DNA of 36,524 nucleotides from an uncultured Clostridia bacterium (GTDB lineage Bacteria > Bacillota > Clostridia > Christensenellales > Aristaeellaceae), in assembly GCA_934630705.1 (NCBI GenBank), contig CAKTWP010000019.1:1-36524 (forward strand). The letters are read 5' to 3'. Under the pieces are notes generated by a model. The model was not told the origin of the DNA and ran no database searches. It saw only the letters and a program-made list of their open reading frames with translations. The translations under genes and the position numbers were made by a program. Below are positions 6,910-14,813 of the stretch, piece after piece (position 1 is the first letter of the stretch; each line of letters begins with the position of its first letter).

Positions 6910-8175
6910 TCAGCCCAGGAAGCCCTTGTAGTTGCGCATCACCAGCTGGCTCTCCACGCTGCGCACCGTTTCGATGGCCACACTCACAGCAATCAGGATG
7001 GAAGAGGCGCCAAAGGGAATGGCCACCTGCTGCCAAACCGTCAGCAGAGAGGGGATGGTGGACAGGATGGCCAGGAACAGGGCCGCGAACAGGGTCAGGC
7101 GATTGGAAGTCCGGGACAGGAATTCCACCGTCTTGGCGCCGCTCCGGATGCCCGGAATGTGGCCGCCCTGCTGCTGGATATTCTTGGCGATATCCTGGGG
7201 GTTGAAGGTGATGGCGGTATAGAAGTAAGAGAAAGCGACGATCAGCAGCGCGCAGACCAGCATGTACCAGAAGGTGGTCTGGTTCATGTGGGTGCTCCAC
7301 CATACGTAGGCGCCGGAATTGGTGCCGAACATGGCGAAGATGGTGCCCGGGAACGCCATGAAGGAATAGGCGAAGATCAGGGGCAGCACGCCGACAGACA
7401 GCAGCTTCAGGGGGATGAACGTGCTCTGGCCGCCGTACATCTTCCGGCCCACCACGCGCTTGGCGTACTGGACGGGGATGCGCCGCTCGGCCATATCCAC
7501 GAAGGTAACCACAACCAGGATCAGCAGGGTGGTCACCACGATCACCAGCAGCTGGCCAACGGTATTGGTGCCGTTGAAGATGCCGGCGGTGGTGGACACA
7601 ACGCCGTTGAACAGGTTGGACACGATACCGGCAAAGATCAGCAGGCTGATGCCGTTGCCGATGCCGTTCTTGGTGATGCGCTCGCCGATCCACATGGCCA
7701 GGGCAGTACCGCCAGCCATGATGATACCGATGGTGGCATAGCCCCAGAAATTCCGATAAGAAGCATCAATGGCGCCCAGGCCGCCGATGATGCCGATGGC
7801 CTGCAGCGCGGCAAGGCCAACGGTCACATAGCGGGTAATGCGGTTGATCTTCTGTTTGCCTTCCTCGCCGCCATCCTTCTGCAGCCGCTCCAGCGCCGGG
7901 ATGGCGATGGTGAGCAGCTGCATGATGATGGAGGCATTGATGTAGGGCGAAATACCCATGGCCATCAACGTCATCTGGGAGAAGGCGGAACCGGTCATCA
8001 TGTTTACCAGGCCCAGCATATCATAGCTGCCCATGGCTTCCTGAATCACGGAGGAGTCAACGCCGGGAACGGGGATAACACTGACGAGACGGAAAATCAG
8101 CAGCATGAAGAACGTGTAGAGCAGCTTTTTACGGAGCTCCGGGACGCGCCAAGCGTTACGCAGCGTTTCCCACAT
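6910..8175 (-). CDS. secY: Protein translocase subunit SecY
   Basis: SecY forms the channel through which signal-bearing and membrane proteins cross or enter the cytoplasmic membrane. The 421-residue protein has about ten hydrophobic segments, with SVIPVPGVDSS, QLLTIAIPALERL, GIGNGISLLIFAGIVSNL and TFNPQDIAKNIQQQGGHIPG as family signatures. It follows rplO by 2 nt, so the two are probably coupled. Length is normal. Confidence 0.98.
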   Translation of the reverse strand: MWETLRNAWRVPELRKKLLYTFFMLLIFRLVSVIPVPGVDSSVIQEAMGSYDMLGLVNMMTGSAFSQMTLMAMGISPYINASIIMQLLTIAIPALERLQKDGGEEGKQKINRITRYVTVGLAALQAIGIIGGLGAIDASYRNFWGYATIGIIMAGGTALAMWIGERITKNGIGNGISLLIFAGIVSNLFNGVVSTTAGIFNGTNTVGQLLVIVVTTLLILVVVTFVDMAERRIPVQYAKRVVGRKMYGGQSTFIPLKLLSVGVLPLIFAYSFMAFPGTIFAMFGTNSGAYVWWSTHMNQTTFWYMLVCALLIVAFSYFYTAITFNPQDIAKNIQQQGGHIPGIRSGAKTVEFLSRTSNRLTLFAALFLAILSTIPSLLTVWQQVAIPFGASSILIAVSVAIETVRSVESQLVMRNYKGFLG

Positions 8176-8177
8176 CG

Positions 8178-8618
8178 TTACTTCACCTCGACTTTCCCGC
8201 CGATCGCCTCGATCTTTTCCTTCGCGGAATCCGTCACCTTATCGACCGAAACGGTGAGCTTCTTCTGGAGTTCGCCGCCGCCAAGAACCTTCACGCCGTC
8301 CAGCGCCTTTTTGATCAGGCCCTTCTCCAGCAGCGCTTCGGTGGTCACGGTCGCGCCGTCTTCAAACGCGTTGAGCGCGGAGACGTTCACGATCGCATAT
8401 TCCTTGGCAAAGATATTGGTAAAGCCGCGCTTGGGGATACGGCGGGTCAGAGGCATCTGGCCGCCTTCAAAGCCGGGGCGCTTGCCGCCGCCGGAGCGCG
8501 CCTTGGCGCCCTTATGGCCCTTACCGGAGGTTTTGCCCAACTGAGAGCCTACGCCTCGGCCGAGGCGCTTCGGGGCAGTCGTCGAACCGAGAGCCGGTTG
8601 CAACTCATGCAATTTCAT
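8178..8618 (-). CDS. rplO: 50S ribosomal protein L15
   Basis: L15 is a late assembly protein of the large subunit with a long glycine- and basic-rich N-terminal extension. The 146-residue protein shows LGRGVGSQLGKTSGKGHKG and GFEGGQMPLTRRIPKRGFTN, the family signature. It lies in the standard place between rpmD (19 nt) and secY (2 nt). Confidence 0.98.
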   Translation of the reverse strand: MKLHELQPALGSTTAPKRLGRGVGSQLGKTSGKGHKGAKARSGGGKRPGFEGGQMPLTRRIPKRGFTNIFAKEYAIVNVSALNAFEDGATVTTEALLEKGLIKKALDGVKVLGGGELQKKLTVSVDKVTDSAKEKIEAIGGKVEVK

Positions 8619-8637
8619 GGGTGAGCCCTCCCTTTAA

Positions 8638-8820
8638 TTATTCGTTTACTTCCTCAACCTTGACCATATGCTTCACGCAGAAGATCTGGCCGCGGATGCA
8701 GGGGTTGTCCTCCTTGACCACCGTCTGGCCGACCTTGTGCAGGCCCAGGGCTTTCACGGTGTCAATGTGCTTTTGCAGGCAGGCGATGGGGGACTTGGTC
8801 AAAGTGATCTTCAGTTTCAT
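8638..8820 (-). CDS. rpmD: 50S ribosomal protein L30
   Basis: This 60-residue protein of the large subunit shows LKITLTKSPIACLQKHIDTV, the L30 core with the ferredoxin-like fold. The family helix usually reads RQRDTLKALGL, here KHIDTVKALGLHKVGQTV. It lies 15 nt after rpsE and 19 nt before rplO. It has an extra C-terminal ten residues or so rich in Cys and Val. Confidence 0.95.
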   Translation of the reverse strand: MKLKITLTKSPIACLQKHIDTVKALGLHKVGQTVVKEDNPCIRGQIFCVKHMVKVEEVNE

Positions 8821-8835
8821 GGTTCCTCATCCTCC

Positions 8836-9360
8836 TCAGCCGATAATTTCTTCGACGCTCTTGCCGCGCATCTTGGCCACGGCTTCGGCGTTGCGCAGGC
8901 CCTTGAGGCCTTCCAGCGTCGCCTTCACGGTGTTGATGCGGTTGCTGGTGCCGAAGGACTTGGTGCGGATATCCTTGATGCCGGCCAGCTCCAGCACGGC
9001 GCGGGCGCCGCCGCCAGCGATCACGCCAGCGCCTTCTTCGGCGGGCAGCAGCACGACCTTGGCGGTGCCATACAGGCCGTCAATGGCGTGGGGGATGGTG
9101 GTGCCTTCCATGGGCACGGTCACCAGATGCTTCTGGGCGGCTTCCTTGGCCTTACGGATGGCTTCGGGAACTTCCTTGGCCTTGCCGATGGCAGCGCCAA
9201 CGCGGCCCTTTTCGTCGCCGATCACAACCAGCGCGGCGAAGCGGAAGTTTTTGCCGCCCTTCACAACCTTGGTCACGCGGTTGAGGGCGACCAGGCGCTC
9301 TTTGAATTCGCTTACGGGCTCTTCACGATCCCGGCGATCCCTACGTTCGTTCATAGGCAT
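8836..9360 (-). CDS. rpsE: 30S ribosomal protein S5
   Basis: S5 helps form the mRNA entry channel and affects decoding accuracy. The 174 residues contain LNRVTKVVKGGKNFRFAALV, GDEKGRVGAAIGKAKEVPEA and the C-terminal GSSN-like region here changed to FGTSNRINTVKATLEGL. The start ATG at 9360 lies 15 nt after rplR. Confidence 0.98.
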   Translation of the reverse strand: MPMNERRDRRDREEPVSEFKERLVALNRVTKVVKGGKNFRFAALVVIGDEKGRVGAAIGKAKEVPEAIRKAKEAAQKHLVTVPMEGTTIPHAIDGLYGTAKVVLLPAEEGAGVIAGGGARAVLELAGIKDIRTKSFGTSNRINTVKATLEGLKGLRNAEAVAKMRGKSVEEIIG

Positions 9361-9375
9361 GCGTTCATTCCCTCC

Positions 9376-9744
9376 TTAGAAGTTCAGGCCGGCTTCGCGG
9401 GCAGCCGCGGCCAGGGCGGCAACGCGCCCGGTGTAGAGGTAGCCGCCGCGGTCAAAGACCACGTCTTTGATGCCGGCGTTGAGCGCACGCTCGGCCACCA
9501 GCTTGCCAACCATCTGGGCAGCGCCGGTCTTGGTCTGCTCATCCAGCTGGCCCCGAATAGCGGGATCAATGGTGGAGGCGGACACCAGGGTCTGGCCCTT
9601 GGTGTCGTCAATCACTTGCGCGTAGATGGACTTGTTGCTGCGATAGACGCACAGGCGCGGCATTTCGGGGGTGCCGCTGATCTTTTTGCGGACGCGGGCG
9701 TGACGGATCACGCGCACTTCATTACGGTCGCGCTTTTTGAACAT
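9376..9744 (-). CDS. rplR: 50S ribosomal protein L18
   Basis: L18 binds 5S rRNA together with L5. The 122-residue protein shows RHARVRKKISGTPEMPRLCV, YAQVIDDTKGQTLVSAST and VVFDRGGYLYTGRVAALA, diagnostic for the family. The gene is spaced 18 nt from rplF and 15 nt from rpsE. Confidence 0.98.
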   Translation of the reverse strand: MFKKRDRNEVRVIRHARVRKKISGTPEMPRLCVYRSNKSIYAQVIDDTKGQTLVSASTIDPAIRGQLDEQTKTGAAQMVGKLVAERALNAGIKDVVFDRGGYLYTGRVAALAAAAREAGLNF

Positions 9745-9762
9745 ATGCGTTCACTCCCTTTC

Positions 9763-10311
9763 TTACTTCTTGCCGGCCTTGCCTTCCTTGCGCCGGATAT
9801 GCTCGCCCTCGTACTTGATGCCCTTGCCCAGGTAGGGTTCAGGCTTACGGATGGCGCGGATGTCCGCGGCAAGGTTGCCAACCTGCTGCTTATCGATGCC
9901 CTTGACCACGATCTTGGTCTGGACGGGGGTTTCAAAGGAAATATTCTGGGGCGCGTCCAGGATCACGGGATGGGAGAAGCCGATGTTGATGTTCAGCTTC
10001 TTGCCGTTTTCCTGAGCCTCGGCGCGGTAGCCGGTGCCCACCATTTCCAGGGTCACGGCGAAGCCCTCGGTCACGCCCACCACCATGTTGTGGATCAGGG
10101 CGCGATACAGGCCGTGCAGCGCGCGATGGTTTTTATCATCACTGGGACGGGTGAGGACGATTTCCGCGCCCTCCTGCTTCACGGTGATGTCGGGGTTAAC
10201 CTGCTGGGAAAGCGTGCCCTTGGGGCCCTTCACGGTCACCAGATTATGCTCATCGATGGTAACCGTCACGCCCGCGGGAACGGCAATCGGAAGCCTTCCG
10301 ATACGAGACAT
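9763..10311 (-). CDS. rplF: 50S ribosomal protein L6
   Basis: L6 lies near the GTPase-associated centre. The 182-residue protein starts MSRIGRLPIAVPAGVTVTID and ends YLGKGIKYEGEHIRRKEGKA. Two ATG codons are possible (10317 and 10311). GGAGG at 10321-10325 is 9 nt from the second but only 3 nt from the first, and the second gives the family N-terminus, so 10311 is preferred. Confidence 0.98.
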   Translation of the reverse strand: MSRIGRLPIAVPAGVTVTIDEHNLVTVKGPKGTLSQQVNPDITVKQEGAEIVLTRPSDDKNHRALHGLYRALIHNMVVGVTEGFAVTLEMVGTGYRAEAQENGKKLNINIGFSHPVILDAPQNISFETPVQTKIVVKGIDKQQVGNLAADIRAIRKPEPYLGKGIKYEGEHIRRKEGKAGKK

Positions 10312-10339
10312 ATTCATCTACCTCCAAATGACGTGTTGA

Positions 10340-10738
10340 TTACCAGATGTAGCACAGCACTTCGCCGCCGATGTTTTCCTTCCGGGCGACCTTATCGGTC
10401 ATCAGGCCCTTGGAGGTGGAAACGATGGCGATGCCCAGGCCGCCCAGAACCTTGGGCAGCTCTTCACAGGTGGCATAAACCCGGAGGCCGGGCTTGGAGA
10501 TCCGCTTCAGGCCCACGATGACGGGCTGCTTCTTATCCAGATACTTCAGCCCGATCTTGATGCTGCCCTGCAGATCATCATTCACATTTTCTACCGACTT
10601 GATGTAGCCCTCGTCCAGAAGAATCTTGGCAATGGCCTTCTTCATGTTGCTGGCGGGGATCGTCACGCTGTCGTGGCGGGCGATCTGCGCGTTGCGGATG
10701 CGGGTGAGCATATCGGCAATGGGATCATTCACAACCAT
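10340..10738 (-). CDS. rpsH: 30S ribosomal protein S8
   Basis: S8 binds the central domain of 16S rRNA and, in E. coli, represses the spc operon. The 132-residue protein begins MVVNDPIADMLTRIRNAQIA and ends KARKENIGGEVLCYIW, as in the family. ATG 10738 has AAGGAGG seven bases upstream; an in-frame extension overlapping rpsN is not supported. Confidence 0.98.
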   Translation of the reverse strand: MVVNDPIADMLTRIRNAQIARHDSVTIPASNMKKAIAKILLDEGYIKSVENVNDDLQGSIKIGLKYLDKKQPVIVGLKRISKPGLRVYATCEELPKVLGGLGIAIVSTSKGLMTDKVARKENIGGEVLCYIW

Positions 10739-10757
10739 GATGGTACCTCCTTTATAC

Positions 10758-10943
10758 TTACCAGCTCGCTTTGCGGACGCCGGGAATCTGGCCCTTGTAA
10801 GCCAGCTCGCGGAAGCAGATACGGCAGATGCCATAGCGGCGGAGCACAGAGTGCGGCCGGCCGCACAGACGGCAGCGGGTGTAGGCACGGGTAGAGAACT
10901 TGGCAGGCCGCGCCTGGCGGATTTTCATACTTGTCTTGGCCAT
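10758..10943 (-). CDS. rpsN: 30S ribosomal protein S14 type Z
   Basis: The 61-residue short, zinc-binding S14 starts MAKTSMKIRQARPAKFSTRA and carries two CxxC motifs (CRLCGRPH and CRICFREL). It is the typical spc-operon form in Firmicutes. It sits 15 nt after rplE and 19 nt before rpsH. Confidence 0.98.
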   Translation of the reverse strand: MAKTSMKIRQARPAKFSTRAYTRCRLCGRPHSVLRRYGICRICFRELAYKGQIPGVRKASW

Positions 10944-10958
10944 TTTCTTTCTCCTCCC

Positions 10959-11501
10959 TTAGCGCTCGAACGGCATGCCCAGCAGGCGCAGCAGTTCTTT
11001 GGCTTCTTCGTCGGTCTTGGCGGTGGTGACGAAGATCATTTCCATGCCCCGGATCTTCTCCACCTTATCGTATTCGATTTCGGGGAAGATCAGCTGTTCC
11101 TTGATGCCCAGGGCATAGTTGCCCCGGCCGTCAAAGGCCTTGGCAGACACGCCGCGGAAGTCGCGCACACGGGGGAGAGCGATGTTCACCAGTTTGTCCA
11201 TGAATTCTTCCATGCGGGAGCCGCGGAGGGTGACCTTCGCGCCCACGTTCATGCCCTGACGGAGCTTGAAGTTGGCAACGCTCTTCTTGGCCTTGGTGAC
11301 CAGGGGCTTCTGGCCCGCGATCTGGGTCAGCTCCGCCACGGCGGATTCAAGCGCCTTGGCGTTGTCCTTGCAATCGCCCAGGCCCATATTGATGATCACC
11401 TTTTCCAGGCGCGGAATCTGCATCACATTGGCATAGCCGAATTTCTGCTGCAAGGCAGGCACAGCTTCGGCCAGGTACTTTTCCTTAATACGGGTAGCCA
11501 T
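10959..11501 (-). CDS. rplE: 50S ribosomal protein L5
   Basis: L5 binds 5S rRNA and contacts the P-site tRNA. The 180-residue protein shows QIPRLEKVIINMGLGDCKDN, GQKPLVTKAKKSVANFKLRQ and the C-terminal IFVTTAKTDEEAKELLRLLG. Spacing to rplX is 18 nt. Length is normal. Confidence 0.98.
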   Translation of the reverse strand: MATRIKEKYLAEAVPALQQKFGYANVMQIPRLEKVIINMGLGDCKDNAKALESAVAELTQIAGQKPLVTKAKKSVANFKLRQGMNVGAKVTLRGSRMEEFMDKLVNIALPRVRDFRGVSAKAFDGRGNYALGIKEQLIFPEIEYDKVEKIRGMEMIFVTTAKTDEEAKELLRLLGMPFER

Positions 11502-11519
11502 ATGCTTGTGTCCTCCTTA

Positions 11520-11855
11520 TCAGTCAATCTGTTCGCCGCACTTTTTGCACGCGCGAACGCTCTTGATGGCAACCTTGCCATCCTTGCCGGTCACTTCCAC
11601 GGCCTTATGGGCAATGCGGGTGGCCTTGCCGCACTTGGGGCAGATCACCATCACGTTGCTGGCATCAATGAAGGCTTCCTTCTTGACGATGCCGCCGGGC
11701 TGGCCCTGCTGACGGGGCTTCTGGTGCTTGGTCATCATGGCCACGCCTTCCACCACGATCTTGCCGGTCTTGGGGGCAGCGGTGACAACCTTGCCCTTGG
11801 CGCCCTTGTCCTTGCCGGAGATGACAACGACCTGATCCTTGGTTTTTACAAACAT
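11520..11855 (-). CDS. rplX: 50S ribosomal protein L24
   Basis: L24 initiates large-subunit assembly. The 111 residues begin with the KOW motif VKTKDQVVVISGKDKGAKGKV and contain AMMTKHQKPRQQGQPGGIVKKEAFI. The C-terminal half holds two CxxC pairs (CPKCGKAT, CKKCGEQ), the zinc-type tail seen in many Firmicutes. It lies 13 nt after rplN. Confidence 0.98.
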   Translation of the reverse strand: MFVKTKDQVVVISGKDKGAKGKVVTAAPKTGKIVVEGVAMMTKHQKPRQQGQPGGIVKKEAFIDASNVMVICPKCGKATRIAHKAVEVTGKDGKVAIKSVRACKKCGEQID

Positions 11856-11868
11856 CTCATTGTCCTCC

Positions 11869-12237
11869 TTACAGCACTTCGGGAGCGAGGGACACGATCT
11901 TCATGTAGTCCTTCTCGCGCAGCTCACGGGCGACAGGCCCAAAGATGCGGGTGCCGCGGGGCATCTTATCGTTGCCGATGATGACGGCGGCGTTGTCGTC
12001 GAAGCGGATGTAGGTGCCGTCGGGGCGGCGCTGGGGCTGATGGACGCGGACGATCACGGCCTTCACCACATCGCCCTTCTTCACCTGTCCACCGGGGGTC
12101 GCGGTCTTGACCGAAGCGACGATCACGTCGCCGATCGAGCCGGAGCGGCGGAAGGACCCACCCAGCACGCGGATGCACATGATTTCCTTGGCGCCGGAAT
12201 TATCGGCAACCTTGAGTCGCGTTTGCGGCTGAATCAT
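11869..12237 (-). CDS. rplN: 50S ribosomal protein L14
   Basis: L14 forms intersubunit bridges and is the first gene of the spc segment. The 122 residues begin MIQPQTRLKVADNSGAKEIM and contain RVLGGSFRRSGSIGDVIVAS and the end EKDYMKIVSLAPEVL. ATG 12237 follows AAAGGAGG at eight bases; the upstream in-frame extension lies in the spacer and is not supported. Confidence 0.98.
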   Translation of the reverse strand: MIQPQTRLKVADNSGAKEIMCIRVLGGSFRRSGSIGDVIVASVKTATPGGQVKKGDVVKAVIVRVHQPQRRPDGTYIRFDDNAAVIIGNDKMPRGTRIFGPVARELREKDYMKIVSLAPEVL

Positions 12238-12479
12238 AGGGGTTTCCTCCTTTATAGGTTCCGCTTCATGGTAGGTACGCAATGCCTCCATGAGCGGTCG
12301 GATACGGATGACCTCAGAGCGCCTTTATATAATAGGAAGAAATGCATTCTTCCATCCGGGCTTTGCGCCCGGAGGCGGCGCTGAGGGGAGGGGCTGCCTG
12401 GCCGCGGCGGATTCAGTTCGCCCGGGAGAAACCTCCCTGCGCCCCGCCTGGGCCCTGCCCCTGTCAGGAGCGGCTTTTT
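12238..12479 (-). promoter_or_regulatory. Spacer between rpsQ and rplN, possible internal promoter or processing region
   Basis: This 242-nt spacer separates the S10 and spc segments. On the minus strand it contains a perfect hairpin CCGGGCGCAAAGCCCGG (12357-12373), GAAGAATGCATTTCTTC (12336-12352) and the motif TTTCTTCCTATTATATAAAG, close to that in the rpsM-rpsK spacer. A long A-run follows the rpsQ stop. TATTAT resembles a -10 box, but no good -35 was found. Confidence 0.4.
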
Positions 12480-12740
12480 TTACTTCGCCTTTTCGACGAT
12501 TTCCACCAGCCGCCAGTGCTTATCCTTGGACAGGGGACGGCACTCCATGATCTTCACGGTGTCGCCGATGCCGCAGGCGTTTTCTTCATCATGGGCCTTC
12601 ACCTTGCTGGTGCGGGTGATGAACTTGCCGTACAGCGGATGCCGCACGCGGGTGGACATGGAGACGACGATGGTCTTATCCATCTTATCGCTGACGACCA
12701 CGCCAATGCGGGTCTTGCGGATGCCTCTTACTTCAGACAT
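12480..12740 (-). CDS. rpsQ: 30S ribosomal protein S17
   Basis: S17 is an OB-fold protein that binds helix 11 of 16S rRNA. The 86-residue protein begins MSEVRGIRKTRIGVVVSDKM and shows DKTIVVSMSTRVRHPLYGKF, KVKAHDEENACGIGDTVKIM and ECRPLSKDKHWRLVEIVEKA. ATG 12740 has AGGAG eight bases upstream. It lies 28 nt after rpmC. Confidence 0.98.
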   Translation of the reverse strand: MSEVRGIRKTRIGVVVSDKMDKTIVVSMSTRVRHPLYGKFITRTSKVKAHDEENACGIGDTVKIMECRPLSKDKHWRLVEIVEKAK

Positions 12741-12768
12741 GGTATTGACTCCTTTCACGGCTTATCGG

Positions 12769-12960
12769 TCACGCCTTGCTCTGCTGGGTCAGAACGGTCA
12801 TCGCACGGGCGATGTCCCGCTTCACCGCAGTGATCTGCATGGTGTTTTCGAGCTGACCGGTGGCAAGCCGGAAACGAAGGTTGAAGAGCTCTTCCTTGAG
12901 CTCACCGATCTTCGCGGTCAATTCCTCAGGCTTCATGGCTGCGAATTCCTTGGCCTTCAT
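12769..12960 (-). CDS. rpmC: 50S ribosomal protein L29
   Basis: L29 is a helical hairpin protein near the tunnel exit, close to trigger-factor and SRP docking. The 63 residues contain LTAKIGELKEELFNLRFRLA, TGQLENTMQITAVKRDIARA and MTVLTQQSKA. Its start overlaps the rplP stop by 4 nt (ATGA), so translation of the two is probably coupled. Confidence 0.98.
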   Translation of the reverse strand: MKAKEFAAMKPEELTAKIGELKEELFNLRFRLATGQLENTMQITAVKRDIARAMTVLTQQSKA

Positions 12961-13403
12961 TTGCTTTCACCACCCGCTTCATTAGGATTGGGCGCGTCTT
13001 CGCGCTTGACGATCTTGGTCGTAATGGGCAGCTTGCCGGAAGCCAGACGCAGTGCCTCCCGGGAGGTCGCTTCATCCACGCCGCCGATTTCAAACAGCAC
13101 CCGGCCGGGCTTCACCACGGCCACCCAGTATTCCGGAGCACCCTTACCGGAACCCATGCGGGTTTCAGCGGGCTTCTTGGTTACGGGCTTGTCGGGGAAA
13201 ATCTTGATCCAAACCTGGCCGCCGCGCTTGGTATAACGGGTAAGCGCGACACGAGCGGCCTCGATCTGCTGGGAGGTGACCCAGCCGGGCTCGGTGGCCA
13301 CCAGGCCGATATCGCCATAGGCGATGAAATTGCCGCGATGGGCGGCGCCCTTCATGCGGCCGCGGAACTGCTTGCGGCGCTTAACTCTCTTGGGCATCAG
13401 CAT
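12957..13403 (-). CDS. rplP: 50S ribosomal protein L16
   Basis: L16 helps position the A-site tRNA acceptor arm. The 148-residue protein shows MPKRVKRRKQFRGRMKGAAH, GWVTSQQIEAARVALTRYTK, RGGQVWIKIFPDKPVTKKPA and ETRMGSGKGAPEYWVAVVKP. ATG 13403 sits 10 nt after the AGGAGG site and adds two residues before the family start at 13397, which would be 16 nt away. Confidence 0.98.
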   Translation of the reverse strand: MLMPKRVKRRKQFRGRMKGAAHRGNFIAYGDIGLVATEPGWVTSQQIEAARVALTRYTKRGGQVWIKIFPDKPVTKKPAETRMGSGKGAPEYWVAVVKPGRVLFEIGGVDEATSREALRLASGKLPITTKIVKREDAPNPNEAGGESK

Positions 13404-13406
13404 AGA

Positions 13407-14084
13407 TTACTTGCCTCCTTCGATAGCGGCAGCGGGCTGCGCGGTCTTCTTGGGCTTGGGCAGAACCTGTCCCTTATACACCCAAACTTTCACGCCCAGA
13501 CGGCCATAGGTGGTCTTGGCTTCGGCAAAGCCGTAGTCGATGTTGGCCCGCAGGGTCTGCAGGGGAATGGAGCCTTCATGATAGTGCTCGGTGCGGGCGA
13601 TATCCGCGCCGCCCAGACGGCCGCCGATGGAGATCTTCACGCCCTTGGCGCCGGTCTTCATGGCCCGCTGGATGCTCTGCTTCATCGCGCGGCGGAAAGC
13701 AATGCGCTTTTCCAGCTGCTGGGCGATGTTTTCAGCGATCAGCTGCGCATCGGCGTCGGGGTTCTTCACGTCCATCACGCGGATGTTCACGGCGTGGCCC
13801 ACGAACTTTTCCACTTCGGCCTTCAGGTCTTCGATACCCTTGCCGCTGCGGCCGATGATCATGCCGGGCTTGCCGGCGAAGAGCGTGACGGTCATGCGGG
13901 ACGCGCTGCGCTCGATATCAATGCGGCTGATGCCGGTGGAATAAAACTTTTCCTTCAGCATTTCCCGCAGCTTGAAATCCTCGATGAGGTTGTTGGCAAA
14001 ATCCTTCTTGCCGGCGTACCAGCGGGTGCTCCAATCGAAGATCACGCCCACGCGCGCGCCATGCGGATTAACTTTCTGACCCAT
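13407..14084 (-). CDS. rpsC: 30S ribosomal protein S3
   Basis: S3 lines the mRNA entry tunnel and has helicase-related activity. The 225 residues start MGQKVNPHGARVGVIFDWST, carry the KH domain around GKPGMIIGRSGKGIEDLKAE and end with GVKVWVYKGQVLPKPKKTAQ plus an Ala-rich tail. ATG 14084 follows GGGAGG; the longer frame would cover rplV. Confidence 0.98.
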   Translation of the reverse strand: MGQKVNPHGARVGVIFDWSTRWYAGKKDFANNLIEDFKLREMLKEKFYSTGISRIDIERSASRMTVTLFAGKPGMIIGRSGKGIEDLKAEVEKFVGHAVNIRVMDVKNPDADAQLIAENIAQQLEKRIAFRRAMKQSIQRAMKTGAKGVKISIGGRLGGADIARTEHYHEGSIPLQTLRANIDYGFAEAKTTYGRLGVKVWVYKGQVLPKPKKTAQPAAAIEGGK

Positions 14085-14098
14085 GTGTGATCCTCCCT

Positions 14099-14485
14099 TT
14101 ACTTCTTCTGGTCGAGCACTACGCTGATATGGCAAGTGCGCTTGAGCATGGGGGAAGCGCTGCCGCGGCTGCGCGCCACAAAGCGCTTGAGGGTCGGGCC
14201 GGGGTTGGCGTAGCACTCTGCGACGTAGAGCGTGCTGCGGTCCATTTCCTGATTGTTGACCGCATTGGCAATCGCGCTGGCGAGCACCTTATAAACGACG
14301 GGGGAAGCCGCCTTGGGGGTAAACTGCAGAATGGCGAGCGCCTGATCGGCGTCCTTGCCGCGAATCAGGTCAAGCACGATCTTGGCCTTGCGGGAGGACA
14401 GGCGGATGTTCTTGGCGTGCGCCTGGGGGCGCTTGTCGCGGCTTTCCGCGCGGGCCGCGCCCTTTTCACGGGTACGAGTAGCCAT
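14099..14485 (-). CDS. rplV: 50S ribosomal protein L22
   Basis: L22 lines the peptide exit tunnel with a long beta-hairpin. The 128-residue protein shows AHAKNIRLSSRKAKIVLDLI, RGKDADQALAILQFTPKAAS and the tunnel hairpin PTLKRFVARSRGSASPMLKR, followed by TCHISVVLDQKK. Spacing to rpsS is 19 nt and to rpsC 14 nt. Confidence 0.98.
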   Translation of the reverse strand: MATRTREKGAARAESRDKRPQAHAKNIRLSSRKAKIVLDLIRGKDADQALAILQFTPKAASPVVYKVLASAIANAVNNQEMDRSTLYVAECYANPGPTLKRFVARSRGSASPMLKRTCHISVVLDQKK

Positions 14486-14504
14486 GTTTTATTCGCTCCT
14501 TCCC

Positions 14505-14783
14505 TTATTTACGGACGGTGGCCTTTTCGCCGGCATGCCCGCGGAAAGTGCGGGTGGGGGCGAATTCGCCCAGCTTGTGGCCAACCATGTCTTCGGTGAT
14601 GTACACCGGCACATGCTTGCGGCCATCATGCACCGCGATGGTGTGGCCGACGAATTCGGGGAAGATGGTAGAGGCGCGGCTCCAGGTCTTGAGAACCTGC
14701 TTGGCGCCGGTTTTGTTCATATCCACGATACGCTTGTACAGCGCTTCCTGTACAAACGGGCCTTTCTTAACGGAACGGCTCAT
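14505..14783 (-). CDS. rpsS: 30S ribosomal protein S19
   Basis: S19 is in the 30S head, paired with S13. The 92-residue protein begins MSRSVKKGPFVQEALYKRIV and has HDGRKHVPVYITEDMVGHKL plus GEFAPTRTFRGHAGEKATVR, almost the family consensus. It lies 30 nt after rplB. Confidence 0.98.
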   Translation of the reverse strand: MSRSVKKGPFVQEALYKRIVDMNKTGAKQVLKTWSRASTIFPEFVGHTIAVHDGRKHVPVYITEDMVGHKLGEFAPTRTFRGHAGEKATVRK

Positions 14784-14813
14784 GAGGTTGCCTCCTTCCT
14801 ATTGCGCCGACAC

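Noticed and set aside
6163..8544. A 793-residue plus-strand open frame
   Set aside because: Antisense to adk, secY and rplO, which are certain. The translation is His/Gln/Gly-rich low complexity.
8668..10521. A 617-residue plus-strand open frame
   Set aside because: Antisense to rpmD through rpsH; no recognisable domain.
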